Assembly (NCBI RefSeq): GCF_036227485.1
Contig: NZ_CP109479.1
Span: 4,154,001-4,218,000 of the forward strand
Length of the DNA stretch: 64,000 nt
From: Streptomyces sp. NBC_01451
GTDB lineage: Bacteria > Actinomycetota > Actinomycetes > Streptomycetales > Streptomycetaceae
Reading direction: 5' to 3'
The translations under genes were made by a program, and so were the position numbers. Positions within the stretch are counted from its first letter, which is position 1. The number at the start of each line of letters is the position of its first letter. This document shows positions 18,033-25,756 of the stretch, in pieces. The notes beneath the pieces are model-generated. The model was not told where the DNA came from. It did not search any database and saw only the letters and a program-made list of their open reading frames with translations.

Positions 18033-18136
18033 CGGACCGCTCGGGGAAAACGGTCCGTAGGGGATGACCCTGGGAGCTCGGGGCTCCGGGTCAGCACAGG
18101 GGAGGACAGGCCCCGGCGCCACTTGGCGCCGGGGCC
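18033..18136. ncRNA. Candidate structured RNA, three tandem hairpins
   Basis: Hairpin 1 is CGGACCG...CGGTCCG (18033-18057, loop CTCGGGGAAAA). Hairpin 2 is ACCC..GGAGC...GCTCC.GGGT (18067-18091). Hairpin 3 is GGCCCCGGCGCC-ACTT-GGCGCCGGGGCC (18109-18136), a strong terminator shape. No gene ends immediately before this on the plus strand, so a free-standing small RNA is possible. The third hairpin could also terminate minus-strand dmdR1 transcription. I cannot match it to a known RNA family. Confidence 0.35.
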
Positions 18137-18388
18137 CTCTTCACGTCCGTGGCACATCCTCACGCTCCCCCTCCCCCGCCGGGCGACACCGCTGCCGCAC
18201 CCGGCCAAGAGCCCTCAAGTCATATGCCTATCGCGACAGCGTGGCACGCGAAACGGCCGAGCGCTGCGATTCCGCACACTGAATCTTGGATTGCCGCCCC
18301 CGAACTGCGCGAATCCCAGGACACGGCAAGTTCCTCGTAGGCCACAGGAGTTGACGGTGCGGCAACCGGCGTCACGGCGGGCGCCGGG

Positions 18389-19081
18389 TCAGCGCTTCGC
18401 CACGAACACGTGCGAGGCCACCTCCGACTCCAGCTCGGCCGCCTCGCCACCGCTGCCGACCAGCACCCCGCCGGCCGCCTCGGTCACGCTCACCACCGAA
18501 CCGGGCTGCACACCCGCGCGGCGCAGCGTGTACATCAGCTGCGCGTCCGTCTGGATGGGCTCGCCGATCCGCCGTACGACGACCGTCTTGCCGTCCACGC
18601 CCGGGTCGAGGTCGGCCAGCGAGACCATGCCCTCGTCGAGGAAGGGGTCCGCGCCGTCCTTCTCGCCCAGCTCCTCCAGGCCCGGGATCGGGTTGCCGTA
18701 CGGCGACTCGGTGGGGTGGCGCAGCAGTTCGAGAACGCGGCGCTCCACGGCCTCGCTCATCACGTGCTCCCAGCGACACGCCTCCGCGTGGACCTGCTCC
18801 CACTCCAGGCCGATCACGTCGACGAGCAGACACTCGGCGAGCCGGTGCTTGCGCATGACGCGGGTGGCGAGGCGGCGGCCCTCGTCCGTGAGTTCCAGGT
18901 GCCGGTCGCTGGCGACCGCCACCAGACCGTCGCGCTCCATCCGGGCCACGGTCTGGCTGACCGTCGGGCCGCTCTGGTCCAGCCGCTCGGCGATCCGGGC
19001 GCGCATGGGGACCACACCTTCCTCCTCCAGCTCGAGGATGGTGCGGAGATACATCTCCGTCGTATCGATCAGTCCGGACAT
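18389..19081 (-). CDS. dmdR1: Iron-dependent repressor, DtxR/IdeR family
   Basis: 230-residue metal-dependent repressor of iron uptake genes. N-terminal winged helix (EMYLRTILELEEEGVVPMRA, RLDQSGPTVSQTVARMERDG), then the dimerisation domain and a C-terminal SH3-like domain. All classical metal ligands are in register with IdeR/DtxR numbering: M10, H79, E83, H98, C102, E105 and H106. With Fe(II) bound it should repress siderophore genes. Length and neighbours agree with S. coelicolor DmdR1. A DasR-like site lies in its upstream region, which fits reported GlcNAc-iron cross-talk. A long antisense frame covers the gene. Confidence 0.93.
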   Translation of the reverse strand: MSGLIDTTEMYLRTILELEEEGVVPMRARIAERLDQSGPTVSQTVARMERDGLVAVASDRHLELTDEGRRLATRVMRKHRLAECLLVDVIGLEWEQVHAEACRWEHVMSEAVERRVLELLRHPTESPYGNPIPGLEELGEKDGADPFLDEGMVSLADLDPGVDGKTVVVRRIGEPIQTDAQLMYTLRRAGVQPGSVVSVTEAAGGVLVGSGGEAAELESEVASHVFVAKR

Positions 19082-19384
19082 TCGTGCCCCTTGATGAGAT
19101 GTGCCGGAGGCTCGACGGCTCCGGCGCGTGCGCTGGCCCTGGCTTCAATTCTGACGCATACCACTGACAACCGTGCCGCCGCGGGGGAACCACGCGGTTA
19201 CAGATCCTCGCGGCCGGGTAGACAGCACGTTTCACCGAGGGTACGGCGGCGGACGCGGGAACGACCGGTCTCGCTGTTGACAGGGCAGTGGTCCAGACCT
19301 CACCGTGATCGGCGACGCAGACGCTTCGAAGACTCTTCGAAGACGCTTCGAACCTCCGAGGGGCCCCGGACATGCCGGAAATGA
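18410..19384 (+). CDS. Antisense frame over dmdR1 (adm-like), doubtful
   Basis: A 324-codon open frame antiparallel to nearly all of dmdR1 and running into the start of the SIS gene. In S. coelicolor an overlapping antiparallel gene, adm, was reported to encode a protein that down-modulates antibiotic and siderophore production. This frame is in the corresponding place. However, antisense frames are often open in GC-rich genes, the amino-acid composition is Arg/His/Leu-rich as expected for such a shadow, and no strong ribosome-binding site is seen. Confidence 0.25.
   Translation: MRGHLRLQLGRLATAADQHPAGRLGHAHHRTGLHTRAAQRVHQLRVRLDGLADPPYDDRLAVHARVEVGQRDHALVEEGVRAVLLAQLLQARDRVAVRRLGGVAQQFENAALHGLAHHVLPATRLRVDLLPLQADHVDEQTLGEPVLAHDAGGEAAALVREFQVPVAGDRHQTVALHPGHGLADRRAALVQPLGDPGAHGDHTFLLQLEDGAEIHLRRIDQSGHSCPLMRCAGGSTAPARALALASILTHTTDNRAAAGEPRGYRSSRPGRQHVSPRVRRRTRERPVSLLTGQWSRPHRDRRRRRFEDSSKTLRTSEGPRTCRK
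19287..19302. promoter_or_regulatory. DasR-responsive element (dre)-like site
   Basis: AGTGGTCCAGACCTCA agrees at about 13 of 16 positions with the dre consensus A(C/G)TGGTCTAGACCA(C/G)T. It lies in the divergent region between dmdR1 and the SIS gene, with TTGACA at 19277-19282 immediately before it. DasR is the GntR-family repressor responding to glucosamine-6-phosphate. Confidence 0.65.
19325..19352. promoter_or_regulatory. Three TTCGAA palindromes phased at 11 bp
   Basis: TTCGAA occurs at 19325-19330, 19336-19341 and 19347-19352, exactly 11 bases apart, about 20 bases before the SIS start. One-turn spacing puts all three on the same helix face, as expected for an operator or operator array. 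Confidence 0.5.
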
Positions 19385-20148
19385 GCGACAGCAAGCCGAC
19401 CGGACAACTGGCCGGGCGGTTCCTCGACGCCGCGATCGGGCTGCTGGAGCGGGTCCGCGACGAGGAGGCGGACGCCGTGACGGCCGCCGGCACGCTCATC
19501 GCCGACACCGTGGCCGCCGAGGGGCGCCTGTTCGCCTTCGGCGCCGGGCACTCCTCCCTCGCCGCGCAGGACCTCGTCTACCGCGCGGGCGGCCTCGCCC
19601 TGATGAACCTGCTGGCCGTGCCCGGCGTCGTCGGCGTCGACGTCATGCCGGCCACACTGGGCTCCGCCCTGGAGCGCGTCGACGGTCTGGCCACCGCCGT
19701 CCTGGACACGTCACCGCTGCGGGCCGGGGACGTGCTCGTGATCATCTCCCTCTCCGGCCGCAACGCCCTCCCGGTGGAGATGGCGCTGCACGCGCGTGCC
19801 CTGGGTGCGCGGGTCATCGGCGTGACCTCGGTGGCGTACGCGACGGAGACGACGCCCCGGAACGCCTCGGGCACGTTCCTCAAGGACCACTGTGACGTCG
19901 TCCTCGACTCGAAGATCGCCCCCGGCGACGCCGTACTCACCCTCGACACCGTCCCGGCGCCCTTCGCTCCCGCCTCCACGGTCGTCACGTCGGCCCTGCT
20001 CCAGTCGGTCATGGCGACGGCGGCGGGCATCCTGGCGGAACGGGGCATCGAGCCCCCGCTGCTGCGCTCCGGCAACGTGGACGGCGGCCACGACTGGAAC
20101 GCCCGCATCCTGAAGCAGTACGGGGACCGGATCTTCTACGAACGGTGA
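19372..20148 (+). CDS. SIS-domain protein, UPF0309 family
   Basis: 258-residue single SIS (sugar isomerase) domain protein. The phosphosugar-binding loops are visible: LFAFGAGHSSLAAQDLVYRA and LVIISLSGRNALPVEMALHA. It probably binds or isomerises a phosphorylated amino sugar, which fits the DasR-like site upstream. The C-terminus IEPPLLRSGNVDGGHDWN is typical of the UPF0309 group, in which proteins of unproven reaction are placed. ATG 19372 or 19381 could be the start. It diverges from dmdR1 and converges on the PAS-protein gene. Confidence 0.9.
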   Translation: MPEMSDSKPTGQLAGRFLDAAIGLLERVRDEEADAVTAAGTLIADTVAAEGRLFAFGAGHSSLAAQDLVYRAGGLALMNLLAVPGVVGVDVMPATLGSALERVDGLATAVLDTSPLRAGDVLVIISLSGRNALPVEMALHARALGARVIGVTSVAYATETTPRNASGTFLKDHCDVVLDSKIAPGDAVLTLDTVPAPFAPASTVVTSALLQSVMATAAGILAERGIEPPLLRSGNVDGGHDWNARILKQYGDRIFYER

Positions 20149-20211
20149 GCGGCACCCGCGACGACTTCGTACACGAACCTCGCGCCCGAACCCCGCGCAC
20201 GAAAATCGCGT

Positions 20212-20248
20212 ACGAACCTCGCGTACGTACCTCGTTCGCGAGGTTCGT
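20212..20248. terminator. Terminator hairpin with flanking direct repeat
   Basis: ACGAACCTCGCG (20212-20223) and CGCGAGGTTCGT (20237-20248) form a perfect 12-bp stem with a 13-base loop between convergent genes. A third direct copy of ACGAACCTCGCG is at 20173-20184. Confidence 0.7.
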
Positions 20249-20272
20249 GCCCGAACCGGCTTGCCTGGGGCC

Positions 20273-21694
20273 CTACTTGCCGAGTGCGGCCAGGTCCAGG
20301 GCTGTCGCGATCCGGGCGGCCACGTCCTCCGCGTACATCGCGTCCGTGCGCTCGAACTGGCTCCGCCCGGCGCCCCGCAGAAACGTCACGACGCCCAGGG
20401 TGCGCCCGCGGCTGCGCAGCACCGCGCACAGCGCGTGGACCGAGTCGGGCGGCCACCGGCGCTGGACGGCCCACTCCTGGGCCTGCTCCGCGGCGTACGA
20501 CCCGGCGCTCGCCCGCACGGACCCGGCCCGCTCGACGCACTGCACGGCCGGGTGCCCGTCGCCGTAGCGCACCGGGAGTCCGGCCTGACCGGCGAGGACG
20601 CTGGGCCCCGGCGCCCCGGAGGGCGTGGCGGCGGCGCGGACCAGCCGTATCGGCCCGTCACCGTCGTCCGCCGTACCGTCGGCCGCCTCGCCGCCGATGA
20701 GGGCGATCCGGTCGATGAGCGCGTGGTCGGCGAAGCCGGCCAGGGCGAAGTCCAGGTGCACGGTGGCGGCCTCGGCGGGGTCCTCGCACTCGGCGGCGGC
20801 CCGTGCGGCACGGTGCAGCTGGTGGGTGCGGAACCGCAGCTGGGCCGCTTCCTGCTCGACCTGCTTGCTTTCGGTGATGTCCTGGAACAGCCACCCCACC
20901 CCGAGCGGAACCGGCTCCTCGGTGAGCGGCGAGGCAAGTCTCAGGAACCCGCTCCGCCAGCAGCGCCGCTTCTCGCCCTCGGGCGTCCGCACGCTCACCC
21001 ACATCTCGGCGGGCGCGGGCGGCGCGCCCTCGGCGAGCACGTGCGCCAGCGCGCCCTCCAACTCCTCGACACCCTGCGCGAGCAGTTCCCCGAGGGGCCG
21101 CCCGAGCACGGCGGTACGGCCGGTGCCGAGCGAGCGGGCGGCGTGCGCGTTGACGACGGCGGGCCGCAGATCGACGTCGACGAGCACGACACCCCAGCTG
21201 GCGTCCTCGAACAACGCCTCGCTCAGCGCGATCGACCGCTCCAGGTCTATCTGGGCGTGCACTTCGCTGAAGGCGCAGTACAGCCCGGCGGGCTTGCCGT
21301 CGGGACCGCGCACGGCGGCGGACTGGGTCCGGACGAGCACCCGCCCGCCGTCCTTGGTCAGCAGCGCGAACTCGTGCACCTGACGCCCCGGGGCGTGCAT
21401 CGCCGACAGCAGCCGCCCCTCGATCTCCTCGGCGTCGGCCTTGCGCACGGCCCATCCGGCGAATCCGTGCCGCCCGACGGCCTCGGCGGCGGTCCACCCG
21501 AGAATCCGCTCTGCCTCCCGGTTCCAGTGGGTGACCACCCCGTCCACGTCGAAGGCGCACAGGGCGGCGTCCATGCCGTCGAGAAGGGCGGCGAGCAGAT
21601 CGAACCCACCGCCGTCCGAGCCTTCCGGGCCGCCCCTCTCGGGTTCGTCCGGCCCCAGCTCGTCGGTGGTCCCACTACGCCGGGAAGCACTCAC
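20273..21694 (-). CDS. PAS/GAF sensor protein without visible output domain
   Basis: 473 residues from GTG 21694 (CAGGGGG five bases upstream). Two PAS domains: LLDGMDAALCAFDVDGVVTH with WNREAERILGWTAAEAVG, and ALFEDASWGVVLVDVDLRPA with a closing PAC-like FQDITESKQVEQEAAQ. A short helical linker leads to a GAF-like domain ending VLRSRGRTLGVVTFLRGAG, which carries a TDAMYAEDVAARIA terminal helix. The SpoIIE-type phosphatase or kinase that usually follows this arrangement is missing, so it may signal through a partner or be a shortened relative. Confidence 0.82.
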   Translation of the reverse strand: MSASRRSGTTDELGPDEPERGGPEGSDGGGFDLLAALLDGMDAALCAFDVDGVVTHWNREAERILGWTAAEAVGRHGFAGWAVRKADAEEIEGRLLSAMHAPGRQVHEFALLTKDGGRVLVRTQSAAVRGPDGKPAGLYCAFSEVHAQIDLERSIALSEALFEDASWGVVLVDVDLRPAVVNAHAARSLGTGRTAVLGRPLGELLAQGVEELEGALAHVLAEGAPPAPAEMWVSVRTPEGEKRRCWRSGFLRLASPLTEEPVPLGVGWLFQDITESKQVEQEAAQLRFRTHQLHRAARAAAECEDPAEAATVHLDFALAGFADHALIDRIALIGGEAADGTADDGDGPIRLVRAAATPSGAPGPSVLAGQAGLPVRYGDGHPAVQCVERAGSVRASAGSYAAEQAQEWAVQRRWPPDSVHALCAVLRSRGRTLGVVTFLRGAGRSQFERTDAMYAEDVAARIATALDLAALGK

Positions 21695-21902
21695 CTGGAC
21701 CCCCTGCAGGCCGCGTCCGCACGTACTGCGCGACGGTTCGCTCACTCACCATCATTCAACTCGAACGTGACGCAGCGCACATCGGGTTCCCCCAAGTTCG
21801 AAGGAAATCGTTGTACGGCGGAAATTCGCCGTAGTCCGGGAACAAGCCCCTCCTGCCCCACACCCGCCGGACCAAACCGACCATCCGGAATGTCCGGGCC
21901 CC

Positions 21903-22367
21903 TCATGATCCCGCGCCCGCCAGCCGCAGATCGACCCAGAGGTCGCTCCCGCCGTCCAGCACATACCGCTCGACCTCCACGAACCCGTGCCCGCGCGCGA
22001 AGGACAGCCCCTCCCGATTGGCGGCCAGTACGACGGTCTCGATCCGGCCCGCCCCCAGCTCCCGGGCGAGCGCGAGCCCCCGGTCGTACATCTCGGCCCC
22101 GAACCCACGACGCCGGAAACCGGGCAGCACGCGCGCGATGACGGTCGCCACGGCCTCGCCACCCTCACCTTCCGGTGGCCGAACGGTGGAACATCCCACG
22201 AGGGTGTCACCGAGATACGCGACTTCGAGCCGGTAGCGCGCACTGCGCTCGCGTACGTCGTCCAGGGCCATGGCGGCGGGCGGGACGATCAGGTTGTGGA
22301 CGTGCCGCCAGTCCCGAAGCGCGACCTCGGCGACATCACTCACGGGGACGATACGAAGATCAGACAC
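21903..22367 (-). CDS. GNAT-family N-acetyltransferase
   Basis: 154-residue acetyltransferase from GTG 22367 (MSDLRIVPVSDVAEVALRDW). The acetyl-CoA loop is in VIARVLPGFRRRGFGAEMYD (R-R-x-G-x-G/A), and the C-terminal NREGLSFARGHGFVEVERYV matches motif B. Substrate unknown. It is divergent from another GNAT gene with only 48 bases between starts, so the two promoters overlap and the pair is probably co-regulated. Confidence 0.85.
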   Translation of the reverse strand: MSDLRIVPVSDVAEVALRDWRHVHNLIVPPAAMALDDVRERSARYRLEVAYLGDTLVGCSTVRPPEGEGGEAVATVIARVLPGFRRRGFGAEMYDRGLALARELGAGRIETVVLAANREGLSFARGHGFVEVERYVLDGGSDLWVDLRLAGAGS

Positions 22368-22415
22368 GGCGCCAGGAAATCGCACGCTCCCGGAGGCCGT
22401 CAACGGAGTAGTAGC

Positions 22416-22868
22416 GTGCCGATCATGGCGGACTGGGACATACGACCGGCGTCGGCGTCGGACGTCGAAGCGGTGGCGGAACTGCGGGCCGTGGTGATGC
22501 GGGCGGATCTGGAGCGGCTCGGGCGGTACGACGAGCACCGCGTCCGGCAGCGGTTCCGGGACGGGTTCGGGGCGGCGCACACCTGGGTGATCGAGGTCGG
22601 CGGCGAGTTCGCGGGCTGCGTGGCCCTGCGCCCGGCCGAGGACGCCCACTGGCTGGAGCACTTCTACCTCGACCCGGCCCTCCAGGGCACCGGCATCGGA
22701 TCGGGCGTCCTGCGCGAACTGCTGGGGCGGTGCGACAGCGAGGGCATCCTCGTCCGGCTGGACGTACTCCAGGGCAGCCCGGCCCGACGGCTGTACGAGC
22801 GGCACGGGTTCACGGTGGAGAGCGAGGACCCGGTGGACGTGTTCATGGTGCGCACACCGGCCGGATGA
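22416..22868 (+). CDS. GNAT-family N-acetyltransferase
   Basis: 150-residue acetyltransferase: WDIRPASASDVEAVAELRAV, then LEHFYLDPALQGTGIGSGVL (acetyl-CoA loop Q-G-T-G-I-G) and SPARRLYERHGFTVESEDPV. GTG 22416 is preferred because GGAG lies seven bases upstream. ATG 22425 is the alternative. It has no recognisable substrate specificity. Arranged head to head with another GNAT gene. Confidence 0.88.
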   Translation: MPIMADWDIRPASASDVEAVAELRAVVMRADLERLGRYDEHRVRQRFRDGFGAAHTWVIEVGGEFAGCVALRPAEDAHWLEHFYLDPALQGTGIGSGVLRELLGRCDSEGILVRLDVLQGSPARRLYERHGFTVESEDPVDVFMVRTPAG

Positions 22869-23189
22869 GCGCCGACGGGAACCGGTTCGGGGCACGGCCG
22901 CGGAATCGTTCCTTCCCGTGCAGAAGGCGCCACGGATACCGCCGCGAGGCCCACGGTGCGGCCCGCGATACAGCCCGCCGTACAACCCGCGGTGAACCCT
23001 TCCCGGAGCCCCGCCAACACGCACCGTCCCTCGGCGCACCCGAGCGGCCGACTACACAAAGCGCATGCACAATGACCCGGAGTGATCATCGTTCGAGTCG
23101 GTCACTGTGACTGCCACTGTCCCCGTGACTGTCACCGACCCGCACCGTGGCCCGATCTCCCCCCTCAGCTCCACGGATTGAGGTACGTC
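22869..23189. other. Intergenic region before the GH74 gene
   Basis: 321 bases without a supported gene. An imperfect dyad containing repeated GTGACTG words spans about 23097-23139, some 50 bases before the start. It could be a regulator-binding site. No CebR-type palindrome is present. Confidence 0.5.
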
Positions 23190-25415
23190 ATGCATGCGTC
23201 CGATCTGAGCCGGCGTTCCGTTCTCGCCGGGACCGCCGCCGGCGCCGCGACCGCCGCGATCGTCGGCCTCCCGTCCCTCCAGGGCCGTTCCCAGGCCATG
23301 GAGTCCATGGTCGGGACCGCGACCGCCGCGTCCCCCTACGACTGGCGCAACGTGGTCGTCGGCGGCACCGGGTTCGTCACCGGAGTGGTGTTCCACCCCG
23401 CCGTGAAGGGTCTCGCCTACGCCCGTACCGACATGGGCGGCGCCTACCGCTGGGACGACGGCGCGGCCCGCTGGATCCCGCTGCTGGACTGGCTCAGCCA
23501 GGACGACGCGAACCTCCTCGGCGTCGAGTCCCTGGCCATCGACCCCGCCCGGCCGGACCGCCTCTACCTCGCCCTCGGCAGCTACACCCAGTCGTGGGCC
23601 GGCAACGGCGCGTTCCTGCGCTCCGACGACCGCGGGGCCACCTGGACCCGTACCGACCTCAAGGTGAAGCTCGGCTCCAACGAGGACGGCCGGGGCACGG
23701 GCGAGCGTCTCCTCCTGGACCCGCGCAACAGTGACACCCTGTGGCTCGGCACCCGGCACGACGGCCTCCTCAAGTCGACGGACCGGGGCGCCACCTGGAC
23801 CGCCGCGCCGGGCTTCCCGCCCGGTCCCAGCGCCTCCGGCCAGGGCGTCACGCTCCTCGTCGCCGCCGGGCGCACCCTGTACGCCGGCTGGGGCGACGGC
23901 GACGGCACCTCGGCCGCGGTCACCCTGTACAGCACCACCGACGGCACCAAGTGGGTGCCCGTCCCGGGGCAGCCGGCCGGGCCCGCGGCCAGGATGCCGA
24001 TGCGGGCCGCGTACGACAGCCGCGCCAAGGAGCTGTACGTGACGTACGCCAACGCCCCCGGCCCCAACGGCCAGTCCGACGGCAGCGTGCGCAAACTGGC
24101 CACCACCACCGGCACGTGGACCGACGTCACCCCGGTGAAGCCCGGCGGCTCCGACGGCTTCGGGTACGGCGGGGCCGCCGTCGACCCCCAGCGCACCGGC
24201 ACCGTCGTCGTCACCACCAACAACCGCTGGTCGGCGGGCGACACCCTGTTCCGCACCACCGACGGGGGCCGGACCTGGACCTCCCTCAAGGACACGGCGA
24301 CCATCGACGTGTCGGAGACGCCCTTCCTCAAGTGGGGCAAGGACGCGCCGACGTTCGGCTGGTGGATCCAGATGGTCGCCGTCGACCCGTTCGACTCCCA
24401 GCACATCGTCTACGGCACCGGCGCCACCCTCTACGGCACCCGCGACCTGAAGAAGTGGGCCCCGCAGATCCGTGGCCTGGAGGAGACCTCGGTGCTCTTC
24501 CTGGTCTCGCCCCCGACCGGCCAGGCACACCTGCTCAGCGGCTCACGGGACATCGGCACGCTCTACCACGACCGGCTCACGGCGTCGCCGGCCGGCGGTC
24601 TGGCGACCAACCCCCTCTTCACCACGGCGACGGGCCTCGCGCAGGCCGCGAAGAAGCCGTCCTACGTGGTCCGCGCGGGCACGGGTGACAACGGCAACGG
24701 CGCCTTCTCGAACGACGGCGGGCAGACCTGGACGCCCTTCGGGTCCCAGCCCGCCATCGCCGAGGAGGCACCGGGGCCGATCGCCACCACCGCCGACGGC
24801 GATGTGCTGGTGTGGTCCTTCGTGCACTGGGACGGCTCGAAGCACCCGGCCCAGCGCTCCGCGGACAACGGCGCCACCTGGTCCGAGGTCCCCTCCTTCC
24901 CCGTCGGCGCCACTCCGGTGGCGGACCCGGCCGACCCCGCGGTCCTGTACGCGTACGACACGGGCACGGGAAAGCTGTTCGCCAGCACCGACAAGGGTCT
25001 GACGTTCACGGCCCGGGCCACCGGGCTCCCCTCCGGCGACGCCGGGTTCCAGTTGGCGGCGGCACCGGGACGCTCCGGGGACCTGTGGCTCAGTACCAAG
25101 GGCAGCGGGCTGTTCCGGTCCACCGACGGCGGCAGGTCCTTCGCGAAGGTCGCGAGCTGCGAGGCCTCGTACACGCTCGGCTTCGGCGCGGCGGCCGAGG
25201 GCGCCTCCTACCTCTCGGTCTACCAGGTCGCCACCGTGAAGGGCGTCACCGGCGTCCACCGCTCCGACGACGCCGGGAAGACCTGGCGGCGCATCAACGA
25301 CGACCAGCACCAGTGGGGCTGGATCGGCCAGGCCATCACCGGGGACCCCCGCATTCCCGGCATGGTGTACCTGGCCACCAACGGCCGGGGCATCCAGTTC
25401 GGGCAGTCCGCCTGA
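23190..25415 (+). CDS. Secreted GH74 xyloglucanase-like glycosidase
   Basis: 741-residue two-propeller glycoside hydrolase of family 74. The Tat signal SRRSVLAGTAAGAATAAIVG predicts export in folded form. The mature start matches the family: DWRNVVVGGTGFVTGVVFHP then LAYARTDMGGAYRWDD, where the Asp of ARTDMGG is a catalytic acid in GH74. BNR/Asp-box-like SDDRGATW, STDRGATW, TTDGGRTW and STDGGRSF repeats run through the chain. No carbohydrate-binding module. GAGG lies six bases before ATG 23190. Acts on xyloglucan or beta-1,4-glucan outside the cell. Confidence 0.9.
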   Translation: MHASDLSRRSVLAGTAAGAATAAIVGLPSLQGRSQAMESMVGTATAASPYDWRNVVVGGTGFVTGVVFHPAVKGLAYARTDMGGAYRWDDGAARWIPLLDWLSQDDANLLGVESLAIDPARPDRLYLALGSYTQSWAGNGAFLRSDDRGATWTRTDLKVKLGSNEDGRGTGERLLLDPRNSDTLWLGTRHDGLLKSTDRGATWTAAPGFPPGPSASGQGVTLLVAAGRTLYAGWGDGDGTSAAVTLYSTTDGTKWVPVPGQPAGPAARMPMRAAYDSRAKELYVTYANAPGPNGQSDGSVRKLATTTGTWTDVTPVKPGGSDGFGYGGAAVDPQRTGTVVVTTNNRWSAGDTLFRTTDGGRTWTSLKDTATIDVSETPFLKWGKDAPTFGWWIQMVAVDPFDSQHIVYGTGATLYGTRDLKKWAPQIRGLEETSVLFLVSPPTGQAHLLSGSRDIGTLYHDRLTASPAGGLATNPLFTTATGLAQAAKKPSYVVRAGTGDNGNGAFSNDGGQTWTPFGSQPAIAEEAPGPIATTADGDVLVWSFVHWDGSKHPAQRSADNGATWSEVPSFPVGATPVADPADPAVLYAYDTGTGKLFASTDKGLTFTARATGLPSGDAGFQLAAAPGRSGDLWLSTKGSGLFRSTDGGRSFAKVASCEASYTLGFGAAAEGASYLSVYQVATVKGVTGVHRSDDAGKTWRRINDDQHQWGWIGQAITGDPRIPGMVYLATNGRGIQFGQSA

Positions 25416-25486
25416 CAGCCGTCCCAGCCGCCACCGCCCTCACCAGCGTCACCGCCGTCTCCGTCCGGACCTCTCCGAATAATCGG

Positions 25487-25515
25487 TTGATGCGCGGTCG
25501 ATCGCTTCCTAGGGT
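25487..25515 (+). promoter_or_regulatory. Strong sigma-70 (HrdB)-type promoter
   Basis: TTGATG (25487-25492), an exact 17-base spacer and TAGGGT (25510-25515). Predicted start is near 25522. No annotated plus-strand gene follows, only the leader peptide and hairpins. Confidence 0.65.
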
Positions 25516-25521
25516 GTGGCT

Positions 25522-25740
25522 TACACATGATGGGAGGTGATCGGGTAAATGAGTGAAACCCGGACGCGTGAGGTGGCTGCGGGCTAGCGGCTCGCCACCA
25601 CGTTCAATGCGGTGCCGGACCAGCGTGGGCCACTGACACGCAGCCGGCCGAATCCAACGCAGTCACCCGACCCGCGAGCTCGCCGGTGCGTCCGGCCGGC
25701 CCCTCGTCCAGAGGGACCGAGCTCGCGGGTCGTCTGCGTT
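25522..25740 (+). ncRNA. Orphan leader-like small RNA
   Basis: Predicted from the promoter at 25487. About 220 nucleotides with three stem-loops after a leader peptide: GGTGGC...GCCACC (25572-25599, enclosing the peptide stop), GCGTG...CACGC (25623-25641), and a long stem made of AACGCAG/CTGCGTT plus CGACCCGCGAGCTCG (25668-25682) with its complement (25718-25732). It resembles an attenuator, but the next plus-strand gene is over 2 kb away. Confidence 0.4.
25549..25587 (+). CDS. 12-aa leader peptide
   Basis: MSETRTREVAAG, starting ATG 25549. It is preceded by GGGAGGTGATC, which contains the ten-base perfect complement of the 16S rRNA 3' end, six bases from the ATG. Such a strong signal on so short a frame suggests real translation or a ribosome-docking role. 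Confidence 0.45.
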   Translation: MSETRTREVAAG

Positions 25741-25756
25741 CAGTGCCTGAGGACCG

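Larger units (their letters stand above)
17756..18388. other. 633-base intergenic region
   Basis: Lies between the hydrolase start and the dmdR1 stop. Holds the GATC-rich repeats, the dyad TCGAAT-GGTT-ATTCGA (17927-17942), three consecutive hairpins (18033-18136) and about 250 bases with nothing recognisable. No convincing protein-coding frame. Confidence 0.6.
25416..25756. other. Intergenic region with a candidate small transcript
   Basis: 341 bases between the GH74 gene and the convergent lipoprotein gene. Holds a near-consensus promoter, a 12-codon frame with a perfect Shine-Dalgarno, and three hairpins, annotated separately. No larger gene. Confidence 0.6.

Noticed and set aside
18033..18136. 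c-di-AMP (ydaO) or 6C RNA assignment
   Set aside because: The conserved core sequences of those families are not present, and no downstream plus-strand gene fits.
19082..19371. Iron box (TTAGGTTAGGCTCACCTAA-type) for DmdR autoregulation
   Set aside because: No sequence resembling it was found in the dmdR1 upstream region.
20261..22141. 626-codon plus-strand frame
   Set aside because: Antisense to the PAS protein and one GNAT gene. No domain or ribosome-binding site.
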